64,000 nt of DNA from Myrmaecium sp. VS I D KN 1. Its lineage: Eukaryota; Ascomycota; Dothideomycetes; Valsariales; Valsariaceae. Below the pieces are notes generated by a model. That model saw nothing but the letters and a program-made list of their open reading frames with translations, had not been told where the DNA came from and did not search any database. Position 1 is the first letter of the stretch. Each line of letters begins with the position of its first letter. This document shows positions 20,572 to 31,323 of this stretch, one piece after another. The translations under genes were made by a program, and so were the position numbers. The stretch is taken from assembly GCA_019775845.1 (NCBI GenBank), contig JADQAV010000024.1, positions 1 through 64,000 on the forward strand, given 5' to 3'.

Positions 20572-21089
20572 GTAGCAAGGGGGTAAGTGCTGGGTCAGGG
20601 CGATGAGAGTCAGGGAATATCACTTCCTTCTCCGGCCTTCCGTTGGCATACCTCCCTGTGTAAAGGTGCCAGCTCCAGACCACGGCGTGACGGCCGGATG
20701 GATGGCCGGAGCTTCAGTCCTACCGCGCCGCGCTGGCGCTCAAGCGGGCTTAAAGATGAGGTATGATTTGGGCGGGTATAGGCAAATCTGGTAAATGGAT
20801 TGCGCTGGCCGCCATCAAGAGCCGGGCTAGGAGGACTCCCTTTGTTCGGGGTTCTCGAGGCGTTGTGTTGAAAGCGTCCAGGAAGAACAATACTAAGAGA
20901 TAATACCCTTCCATCCCACCTCGAACTCCCTGTTCTCGTGGCAAAACATACCCAAGTCTTTTAAAAAGTTCCTCTCGTTCTCGTCTTACTTTCCAGCGCT
21001 TTTCATTTTGTGCATTTCTACGAACGTTCGCATTCCAAGCTGATGGAATCGGCCAAGGGATCGCTAAAGATCACAGGGACCCCAACAAC
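20572..21089. other. Intergenic region upstream of STE6-like gene
   Basis: It contains the promoter and leader of the ABC transporter gene. An ATG at 21043 lies upstream of, and out of frame with, the transporter ATG at 21090; its frame stays open to 21267, overlapping the transporter start. Confidence 0.55.
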
Positions 21090-24000
21090 ATGTCTAGCGA
21101 GCCATCTCCAACAACCGAGGAACAACACCCGAGACCACATCTCAGCGCCGCACCGGAAGACGAGCAGGATGACGAAGAGCGCGTATTCATCCGAAAAACG
21201 GGTTGGAAGGCTCTCTTCGCTTTCACCACGAAGAAGCATGTCCCGTTCCTTGCCGGCGCCATGTTGAGCTCATTGACTGCCGGTATCGTACAGCCGGTCC
21301 AGGCGATCTTGTTCGGCCTGTTCTTCAATGAGCTCACCAAGTTCGCTTCCGCCAAGGTCTCAAAGGACGAGATGATGGACAAGTCCAGCACCTATATAAT
21401 CTACTTGGTAGCCTTAGGCTCCGTCGCTTGGTTGGCTAACGGAGCGTTCTTCATGTTTTGGATCGGCTTCGGAGAGCTTCAAGCCAAGAGCGCAAGAGAT
21501 CGTATGTTCAACGACCTGATCGACAAGGATATCGAGTGGTATGATATGCGGAAGAATGGTATTGGTGCCTTGCTCCCGCGGATCCAAGCGTAAGTACATC
21601 GCCCCGAACTATTACTGTGCCCTTTTCTGACTCCAGCAGCCAGATCCGAGAACTTCAGATCGGGGTGTCTCAGCCGCTCGGAGCCGTTCTCACCAGTACG
21701 ATATCCGTGGTTGCATCCGTCGGGGTAGCTTTCTTCTACTCGTGGAAGCTTACGTTGATCATACTATCAACCGTCCCCGTCATCGGCATCGTCATATCGT
21801 TCCTCTCCAGCCGGATGGATCCACAAATCCACGGCCAGTCCAGCAAGCAGGGCGAGGCACTGAAACATGCGCTTGGTGCTTTCAATGCCATCGAGACCGT
21901 CAAGTGCTTCAATGGGCAGGAGGTGGAGCTCCAGAAATACTTCGGAGCGGTTAAAGAGGCCGCTCGATATTACGTTCGGCAGGCAAGGCTGAACGCCGGG
22001 CAGATTGGATTTATGCAGCTTGCAACCCTCAGCATGTTCATCCAAGGCTTTTGGTACGGAAGTGCTTTGATTGCTAACGGAGAGAAAAGTGCAGGAGATG
22101 TCATGACGACATTCTGGGCGGCCATGGAGGCCATGCAATCGCTCATTGTCATCTTGCCGCAACTTATCGTCTTGGAAAAGGCTCGAATTGCCGGCGCCAG
22201 GCTGCGCGCTGTTATGGTCCAGATACAGGACGGAATGACACCGATAGCTCGGCAAGGTGGCATAAAGCCACCGTCTTGCAGCGGGGATATAGAATTAAAG
22301 GATGTGAGTAATGAGGAAATATTGATTGCTGAAAATTTGTCTGCTAACATTCTAAGGTCTCCTTCGCTTATCCAGCCCGCTCGTCACAGCCTGCGCTGTC
22401 CAACGCGACCTTGTTCTTTCCTGCCGGTGACACGACCTTCGTCGTCGGACGCAGCGGCTCCGGCAAGAGTACCCTCGGGCAGCTGATCTTGCGATTCTAT
22501 GACCCTGCCGAAGGGAATATCTTGATTGACGGCCATCCACTCAAGAGCCTCGATGTCAACTGGCTTCGTGCAAATATCACCCTGGTCGAGCAAAATAGCG
22601 TCCTCTTCAATGACACCCTCTACCGGAATATTGCCCTTGGAAGGGATGACTACAACGACGTCACATTCTTTGAAATCAAAGAAGCAGTGCAATTTGCACT
22701 ACTGCAAGAAGTGGTCAATGATATGCCGGAGGGGTATCACACTTCCCTAGGAGCTAGAGGGAACTCTCTGAGCGGTGGACAACGGCAGAGGGTCGCCCTT
22801 GCCCGCGCCAAAGTGAGGGATACACCAGTGCTTATCCTCGACGAGTCCACAAGTGCTCTTGACCAAATCGGCCGATCACTCATCCTCGATGCCATTCGTG
22901 TTTGGCGACAAGGCAAGACCACCATCATCATCACACACGATATCTCCCAGATCTTGCCGGATGACTACGTATATGTTATGGACAACGCGCAAGTGGTGCA
23001 GGAAGGCTTCCGAAGGTCTCTCGAGGAATCTCCTGAGTCATTGTTCCGGTCTTTCGTCGACCTGTCGAGGACAGACGAACAGGAGAAGTTGGACCCGTCA
23101 GAGAAAGAGATACAGACTAACTACGAAGACGCGAAGGGAGTACGCTCTACTTCCATGCCAGCCTCCCTGGATGAAGATGATGACGAATACGACCCTATTG
23201 ACGCATACTTGGATGATTGGGACGACATGGAACTATCTGTGTTTCCCCCTCTGCTAAGCAGTCAATTGCGGCAGACCTCGGTCCCCTGGTCTCAGTTCAC
23301 GTCTCCCCTATGGAGGGGCCCAGCATCAACAGCCTGGATGCCAAACCCCACCGACAATGTGCCAGAGACGCCAGGTACTTACACTGAAAGAAATTCACTG
23401 CGATCTCTAAGCAAAGCACCGTCAACCTCGTCCCTCCAGGAGCAGGAGGCTGACGAGTTGATGAAGAACGCGGGAAATATGGCGGCCGAGGCACGCAGAC
23501 TGAGCAGAACCAGGGCGACGTTTCGTATGCAGCATCTGGAAAAGGCCTCGGAGGCGATTGTAAAGCGAAGGAAGCGGCGGACGCTGCAGCTCCGCGGACG
23601 CCGGAGGAAGGGTGGCAAAGCATCCACATCGCTGCCGATTAGCAAGATCTTAAGCACTGTGTGGCCGCTTCTCAGCTGGAGACTAAGGGCGGTGCTGGTG
23701 TTTGCCGCCCTGGCATCCACTGTTCATGCCGGAGCTACGCCAGCGTTTTCCTACGTGTTTGCAAAGCTTCTTACCACGTTTTACACCCTGGAAGATCGTC
23801 GCTCCAAAGCAGTTGTGTACTCGCTCAGCATCCTGGGAATAGCCATCACAGATGGTCTCGCTTCTTTCTCATCAAGGTACGCTGGGGAGTACGTAGCGCA
23901 GCAGTGGGTCAATCATCTAAGGCTGGAAGCCATGCGGCGCATCCTCGACCAACCGCGAGCGTGGTTTGATGACGAGAAGAACGCTCCCGCAAAGCTCGGT

Positions 24001-25578
24001 GAGATCCTCGACCAGTCTGCGGAAGAGATGCGCAACATTCTAGGCCGGTTTGCGAGTATCCTCCTTGTCGTCGTGCTCATGCTAAGCATCTCCATCATCT
24101 GGAGCTTCGCCACCTGCTGGAAGCTAACGCTCGTCTGCCTCGCCTGCGGACCCGTCATGTACGCCATCACGGCCAGCTTCAACGCCATGTCCACGAAATG
24201 GGAGCAGCTGTTGAACGAAAGCAACGAAGCGGTCAGTCTCAGCCTCGCCGAGACCTTCGCCAGCATCCGCACCGTCCGCGCCCTCACCCTCGAGCGCGTC
24301 TTCCGCGAGAAATACAACGCCGCCACCACGGCCACGCTCCGCGTCGGGCTCAAGCGGGCCATCTACTGCGGCTTCTTCTACGGCCTCGCTGAGACCGCCA
24401 TCATCTTCGTGACCGCACTGCTCTTCTACTACGGCGCGCACCTTGCCTCGACCGGGGCCTTCACCGTCACCGCCGTGCTGCAGACCTTCTCTCTCCTGCT
24501 CCTCAGCATCGCCTACGTCGTCACAGCCATCACCTACATCCCGCAGATCTCGACCGCGCGGGACGCCAGCACGCGGCTCCTCCGCCTCGGATCCCTCCCG
24601 ACCGCATCCTCGCACGAGCACGCCGGCCGCACCCGCATCTCCCACCTCAGCCCCATCCAGATCTCCCACCTCTCCTTCGCCTACCCAACCCGGCCCACCC
24701 ACCCCGTCCTCACCGACACCAGCTTCACCCTGCAACCCGGCTCCTGCACCGCCCTCGTCGGCTCCTCCGGCAGCGGCAAATCCACCCTCGCCGCCCTGCT
24801 CCTGCACCTGTACCCCGTCCCACCCACCACCACCACCAGCCCAGCCCCGATCACCTTCGCCAACCAACCCCTGCACACCCTCCACACCTCCTCCCTCCGT
24901 CAGCACATCGCCCTCGTCCCCCAAACCCCCGTGCTCTTCCCAACCACAATCCACGCCAACATCGCCTACGCCCTGCCACCCGACTCCCCCCTCGCCTCAC
25001 CCGCCAACATCCGCGCCGCCGCCCGCGCCGCCGGCATCCATACCTTCATTTCCTCCCTCCCCGACGGGTACGGTACTCGCATCGGCGGCGGCGGCACCGC
25101 CCCCTCCGGCGGCCAAGCCCAACGCCTCGTCCTCGCCCGCGCCCTCGCCCGCCGCCCCCAGCTCCTCCTCCTCGACGAGCCCACCAGCGCGCTCGACGCC
25201 GAGGGCGCCGCCGCCGTCCGCAACGCCGTGCGGGATTTGGTCTGGGGCCGCGCGGGCGCGGGCGCGGACGCCGTCCAGGAGGAAGTCGAGGATGCAGACG
25301 ATGTGGCCTCGCCGCAGCAGCAACCGCCCCAGCCCATGACCGTCCTCATCATCACCCATGCCCGGCCGATGATGGCGGTTGCGGACCGGGTCGTCGTGCT
25401 GGAGCACGGGCGGGTGGTGGAGCAGGGCGGGTTTGAGGAGCTGCTCGCTCGTGGCGGCGGCGGTGGCGGCGGTGGTGGTCACGGTGGTGGTGGGAGCTGG
25501 CTGGCGAGGTTGCTGCGGGATGGCGTGTGGGATGGGGATGTCGTTGGGGAAGGGGAGGGAGGCTGGGGTGGTGAGTAG
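21090..25578 (+). CDS. STE6: Full-size ABC-B transporter, Ste6-like (a-factor pheromone exporter)
   Basis: Three exons, 21090-21589, 21637-22303 and 22357-25578, with introns of 47 and 53 nt; 1462 aa. The layout is TM domain, ATPase, TM domain, ATPase. The first ATPase has Walker A GRSGSGKST (about residue 420), signature LSGGQ (about 526) and Walker B VLILDES. The second has GSSGSGKST (about 1192), a variant signature PSGGQ and LLLLDEP. The linker between halves (about residues 640-800) is long and charged. Ste6 exports farnesylated mating pheromone and is the closest family match by the N-terminal motif order; other ABC-B exporters remain possible. Codon use becomes much more C-rich in the second ATPase. 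The C-terminus has a Gly-run (25455-25495). The first acceptor is a CAGCAG tandem, allowing a one-residue alternative. Confidence 0.85.
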
Positions 25579-26200
25579 GTTTTTTCGGCCTTTTTTTATT
25601 TTTATTTTTATTTTTCTTTTACTTGACGAGGAGGTTGAGGAGAGGGGGAGCAGGAACAGTTGATGGACGCTCCGTAGAATGCCGCACGAGACTACGGCAC
25701 TATGATAAACGTATTTATTTTCTTCCTTCCTTGATTCGGTTTCTTTTCCTTATTCACCCGCCCATCAACACATCACACTAGAACTGCCTGGCCAACGACG
25801 AGGTCACTAGTAGGAAAGGACGGAACCACTCAGCGCAGCACCACGGATCAATTCGAGTCCAATGTACAAGCTGAAAGAGGGCAGAGCAGGGGAGGAGAAT
25901 ATATAACAAAGAGCGAAAGCAAAAGGGGAATCCGCAAGGAAATCAAACGGCTAAGGAGCTGACAAGCCAAGCACTCCCGAGCTGAAAGTGCCAGCAAGCT
26001 CATCACCAGACGTGCTCTGACCGCAGAATCTGCACGCTCGAGCCTACTCCTCGGTGCCCAGAAGCGGGTAGGGGAAAGGAAGAAGATCGAGAAGGGAAAG
26101 AAGAAACCAACACAGGGGCTGCAGGGGTATCGAAGAGAGACCTCAACCCTCAGACTTCGCTGTAAGCCCAAATCCTCCAGGTCTGACTTGATCCTCATCA
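25579..26200. other. Convergent 3' region
   Basis: The plus-strand transporter and minus-strand glutaminase genes converge here. A T-rich tract right after the transporter stop (about 25580-25620) is likely part of its 3' UTR. No gene seen. Confidence 0.5.
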
Positions 26201-28626
26201 TCATGTCCTTCCAGCTTTAGCTGCCTTGTCCGCACCCCCTAAGCCCTCAACCAGCAGCGCGAAGCTCCCTCCCATGACCGGTCTGGCGACGAAGTAGATG
26301 CCAGGGTACCTGGGTGGATAGTTTCTTCATTAGCAAAGGGGACGCGAAAAATGAAGCAGCATGATAGAGATGACCAGATCATAACGACCAAACCAAAGCA
26401 ATGAGGGATGTCAGATCGTGCGGGTAAAAGAGAATCAACATACCCTCCAGTGTCTACGTCATATAAATCCGTCAGGGCACGGTATGTAGGCGTCTCGCGG
26501 ATCCACTTAGCTAGGTCGTCGATGAACATGTCGCGCGTCGTATCGGAGCTGACGGCCGCCTGCCAGAGCTCCCAATCGGCCTTAGTCCAGCGGTGGCGGG
26601 AGTCGAGCGGGACGCCGTACCCGCTGCTCGCCTCGAGAGTAGGGTAGAAAGCCGACTGGGCGTCGTAGACAGTCTGCGGGATGAGGTTGAGACCGAGCAG
26701 GACGTCGCCGTACAGGTTATATAGCAGATTGTACGAGTCCGGAAGGTTGTACGCGAGCATGGCGTGGGTCCCATTCGTGGAGTTGGTGAAGGTGAGCGTC
26801 TGCCAGGTCCCGACGTAGCTGGTGGCAGTGGTATGGTAGTAGCTCGCGTCGTCCAAATTTCCGGTGAGCGCGGCGATGACGGACATGGCTTCGATGCCAA
26901 TGATGCCTTTGAGGGCGAGGTTGGTCTGGTTGACGAGTGTGCCGGCGAAGTCGTCGGTGGAGAGCTGGTCGTTCGGATACAGAGACTCGTTGACAAGGAA
27001 TCCAGCCCATTGTTCGAGCAGCGTGTAGTGCTCGGATAGGAAGTTCGTGTCATTGGCCTTCAGCGCATATGCAAGGACCATGATGAGCTGGTTGCCGCAT
27101 TCTTCCAGAGGCATGGCCTCGTCCTCGCCGTCACCATGGCCAGTCCCATTGGGATAATGTGTGCCAAGGTCGTGGATGGCATATTGGTTAGGGTAGTATC
27201 CGCTCTCCTGATACTCAAAGTGAGGCTTCAGTAGCAGCTTAAGAAGCTCGGGATTGGTGTACAGGAAGATGGGGTGGGCAGGGAAGATGACATCGACCGT
27301 TTGCATGTTTCCGTTGGACGAGATCTCTTTGAGGAAGAGGTACGGGTTCACCGAAGTGCCGGCGAGCTGCGTAGCACCGAAGGCCTGACGGGTGGAAAGG
27401 GTAGTGATGATGGCATAATCAGTTCCGGCAGCCGCCACCGAATCGCTCTGGATCTGGTTATCCAGAGCGGCTGCAAGGCCGCTTGCAGTCGAATAATCCT
27501 TGTGGAAGAACTCGAGCTGTTGGAATAGTGTTAGTAAAGTTCAAGATTTCCGTCTATATATATCAACGCTTACCGCAGCGAGTTCATCATCAAAGTAAGA
27601 AGTCCACAGCGAGGGCACAGGCAGGTAGCCAGCAGATCCATTGAATTGCACGCAATCATCCTGCGTCAGCCCAATCGAGAACAGAGTGTTGGCGCCGTCT
27701 GAACCAACAGAGCCCAATCCCTTGGCAAAGCCAAAGACGGGCCAGTTATCCTGAACTGCACGGTAGTTGGTATCCTGAGAATTCCCAAGGCTGCCGTTGC
27801 TAACGAAGCTGCCTCTGACATCGACGTCGGCGCCAGATGCATACGTCAAGCCATTGACTGAATCGGTTGCCCACCACCAGTTGCCCCACTGAGCCTGCTC
27901 ATCTGACTCGGTGAAGACTTGAGGTACCTGCTTCCAGACCTTGTGGTATGCGATGTCATTGCTAGTATTGTACGCCCACTGCGCCACCGCGGTCCTATCC
28001 CCTGACGCCCACTCTGCAGAAGTACATGTCAGCTCACATAAGCGCGCCACGGTTGGTCACAGGCCTTGGCAGCCTTACCGGCAGAGATGTCGGCATACAG
28101 CTCGACGTCATGTGATGCGCCATCGGAAGACCTCACCTCGACATTGAGGTAGGAGAAGATGAGAGACTGTCGCTTGAAGTCGTTTGGCGTGACGGGAGAG
28201 AGGAAAGTGATGTTCATCTCAACTTGGCCTGCGACGTCCATCATGAACGTGCTTCGAGTTGCGGTCCAATCGACGGCGGTTTGGTTGACAGCATCAGGTC
28301 CTGGCTTGCCGAGCCAGCTGTAGGCGACACCGTCGACGCGGATGATGCCTGCCCAGCCCATAATTTGGTCCCTGTACGAGAGAGTGTGAGCGTTTGAAGA
28401 GCCGAATGAAGTCGTTCGGTCAAACTCACTGCCAGAAGACAGGCCATTGTCCACCGAGGTTACCTCCTTGAGTAGTACCGGCGTTCAACCAGACATTGAG
28501 ATACGGAGAGCGTACGGCTAGAGGGACGGCGGGAGGCTTCTCGGGAGTGAAGACGGTGTCGGCAGCAATCGCCATGGCAGGCAGTAAAGCAAGCACCAGC
28601 ATGGTGAGACGGCCGAGGAGCGCCAT
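26201..28626 (-). CDS. gtaA: Secreted glutaminase A (GtaA family)
   Basis: Five exons on the minus strand: 28626-28430, 28371-28079, 28013-27574, 27516-26444 and 26309-26201, with introns of 58, 65, 57 and 134 nt. The product is 703 aa, as expected. A signal peptide is clear (MALLGRLTMLVLALLPAMAIA, cleavage near ADTVF). Family landmarks include SPYLNVWLN, GWAGIIRVDG, WATDSVNGLTYASG (written here as the middle region), HDLGTHYPNGTGH, the acidic MPLEECGNQLIM site, LKGIIGIEAM, SRHRWTKADWELW and, split by the last intron, TGGYPGIYFVARPV. The enzyme hydrolyses L-glutamine outside the cell to glutamate and ammonia and is usually nitrogen-regulated. Many N-x-S/T sequons fit secretion. All splice joins preserve frame, which makes the model strong. 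Confidence 0.92.
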
Positions 28627-31323
28627 GAGGAGACGAATAAGATGAACGTGAGTGAATGTCTAGTAGGTGAAGAATGAGGCGCGGCGGCCGATGAATGAGT
28701 GCAACGGCTCTGAGCCAGCAGCTTTATACGCCGCCTCGCTCGAGCCCGGTAACGGAGGAGGTTGGCGGTGTGGGTAGAAAGATGGATGGGGGATGAATGG
28801 GGAACGGCAGAGACAAGCGGGAGAATGAGACAGCGAGCGGACGCTAAGATCGGTTGGAGACGCATGACGGCGGAAATGACGATGATGGGAGCGGGGAAGG
28901 AGGGCATGCGGTGGGTTGCATCGACATGAGAAAGCCGAGCGGAAGTGGTGACCACGGTGGGTACTCTCTGGTATAGCAGGTGAGGTGTCAGAGCAAGCGG
29001 TGGGAATTGACAGAGAGAGGTGAAGGAAGGAAAGGAAGGCTTGGCGCCAGGAGGGAAGGGGAGGACAAGAGGGCAGGACGTGGCATTTCCGGCCTGAGAC
29101 AAAAGCCGAACGCACCTTCTGTCCCGGGGACCAAGGCCATCACAAGGCCTGCGGTGGGTGAGGTGAAGACGTTGGCAAGGGACTAGGAAGGACGGGAGGT
29201 GAGGTAAGGTGAGGTCAGGTACAGCAGTAGGATGTACTAATGGATGTATGTACCTACATGCTGTATGTACTGTATGTACTCAGGTAGTAGGTAAGGTAGA
29301 AGGTAAGTAAGGCAGATGCTGGCCTCAATTGCAAGGTAGCGCATCTGAAACGGGCACCCCCGGACGGCAACCAACCCAGACGAGACACGACTCAGGCGGG
29401 CCGGGACGGATTCAGGGAAGGAAGATGGAACTCTTGACTTGGAAAAAAGAACAGGGGAAAACAATGACGAGCGGAAATGCTGCCGGACGTGGGGAAACGA
29501 TTTTGTACGACGTTGGGCGCCCGAGTTCAAGGGAGAGACGGCCATCGTTATTCTCTATGGTGGTTGGAGCGGTCGCTGTGGCTGTTGCTGTTGCTGCTTT
29601 TCCGAGCGACAACAGCGATAATAACAACAACGCCATAAGCAACAGCAGGTCGAGGACACCCAGGTCAGCAAGGATGGCGATCCGACCAGTACCTCGTATG
29701 TACTTTCTTAGATCACCCGGACCTGCTGCGGCCCATCACGCCCCTGCAGGGAACATGCAAAAGAAGGAGAAAAAGAACGAGATGACCATAGGAAGGCAAA
29801 GACAAAAGCGCGAAACCGAAAGAGAGCGTAGAAAGGAACAGGAGAGATCGAGGGAACAGGGCCGCTGCATCTGCATCTGCATCTGCTGAACAACATCGAC
29901 AACCCGCACCCCGGGTCGGCATGTGTGGAGAAGAGAAAAACAAAAGCGGGTGCTCACGCTCCTGCTCATGCTCCCATCGCACAACCAGTCCGACCGGTGG
30001 GCAAACGAGAAACAACAAACCTACTCCGTACCTACAAGGTTAAGAAGTCGGGTGGTTCCCAGGTTACACCGGGGTGGTGGTGCTGGTGGAGGTCGTGGTG
30101 CAACAAACCCCTCCCCCGGGGGATTGGTGAAGAGAACAGCATGACTGACATGTCCTCGTGAGCGGAGCCGGTTGCGAAAGTGAATGTCGCACACGCGCGA
30201 GCTAGAAGGGCGAGGGGGAGGGCACGCGACGGGTTTTTTGTTTCTTACTTTCTCCCCTTCTCTCTTTCGCTGAGCGGGGAAGGGGAGGGTGATGATGATG
30301 TCGATGATGATGCTGTTTGAAAAGGGAGCGAACGGGCGGGGGAAGATGGAGCGAAGGTCTCGAGATGAAAGACGGACAAATCCCATCCACCTCACCAACC
30401 CCGCCGCGGAGTACTAAGTAAGTACGTACAGTACAGTAGAACATCACGCGTGCATCAAGTCGCACCTTAGTGAAAGCGAACGCGACATGCCATTCATCCG
30501 AGGTACAATGGGATGTGAGGTCTTGACCCCACGCGATAACTCCACACCCGCCCGAGGACCCGAGCGAGGGTGGAGAACGCCCTTCCCGCCGCCACCAAAC
30601 GCCTATTCTCGTCCTCGGGTGCCACAAACAGCAGCACAGCACCTCTCATCTCATCCGAACAAACGCATCAGAAGTTGCATCCTGTACTGTGCATACCGTA
30701 CAAACAGTACTGTACAATAGACATATATATAAATAGCCACTGCAATCTCCCGCTCCCCCCGCAGTATGCAGACATGCTTGCATGTATATCTATATCCATA
30801 TCCATAACCATTCATATCGATCCTCGTTCCTGCAGAAAAACGGGGGAAAAGGAGAAAAAGGAGGAAGGGAGGTCCCTGCAGCGTACGTAACGTTGCATAC
30901 GAATAAGCAGAGACAGGTCAAGGAAGAAGGGGGAAAGAGGAGAAAAAGAAGAGAGGAGAAAGAATGGAGAAGTTGAAGAGCACAGAGCAGGTGACGTGAG
31001 TATGTATATAAAGCTTGACTCAACCGATTAAAATCTCCAGAAAGCCCCGCGGCTTCTCTGCTCAATATGCACGATACTCCACTGTACCTTTGGGTACATG
31101 GAGAACAGTTTCGCGCAACCAGCTCGCGTTTCACTGGTACCCAGTTCGTCTGTATCTTCGCCAGAGAAAAAACATAAACAATGTATCACCAAATCGCAAT
31201 GAGAATTCCCAAAGCACGCATCTCGCGCCGCTGAGGCAGGATAGAAGGAAAAAGATGGTTGGGTATCAATTGCAAAACATCTACAACACAATGAGCACAG
31301 TCCTTTTTTCCTCTCTCACACCC
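28627..31323. other. Long (2.7 kb) gene-free region upstream of gtaA
   Basis: No ORF here shows conserved features. The region includes GAGGT-type (29196-29220) and TGTATGTAC-type (29231-29285) short repeats, a GATGAT run near 30290-30310, and several purine-rich blocks. A minus-strand frame at 29642-29412 begins with a signal-like hydrophobic run but is low-complexity. The size suggests a large regulatory region for gtaA, or unannotated non-coding RNA. About 31,020-31,320 is the 3' flank of NOG2. Confidence 0.5.
29196..29285. repeat. Short GAGGT and TGTATGTAC repeats
   Basis: Direct copies of GGTGAGGTAAGGTGAGGTCA-type words (29196-29220) are followed by at least three TGTATGTAC units with ACCTACAT-type inverted forms (about 29246-29281). 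These are simple repeats of unknown role. Confidence 0.55.

Noticed and set aside
24124-25482. Long Gly/Glu/Asp-rich and Pro/Ser-rich frames on both strands
   Set aside because: They are shadows of the second half of the Ste6-like transporter, where codon third positions are almost all C or G.
29412-29642. Minus-strand frame with signal-like start
   Set aside because: The hydrophobic run and the following Ala-Thr repeats come from a simple GTTGCT-type repeat; no further support for a secreted protein.
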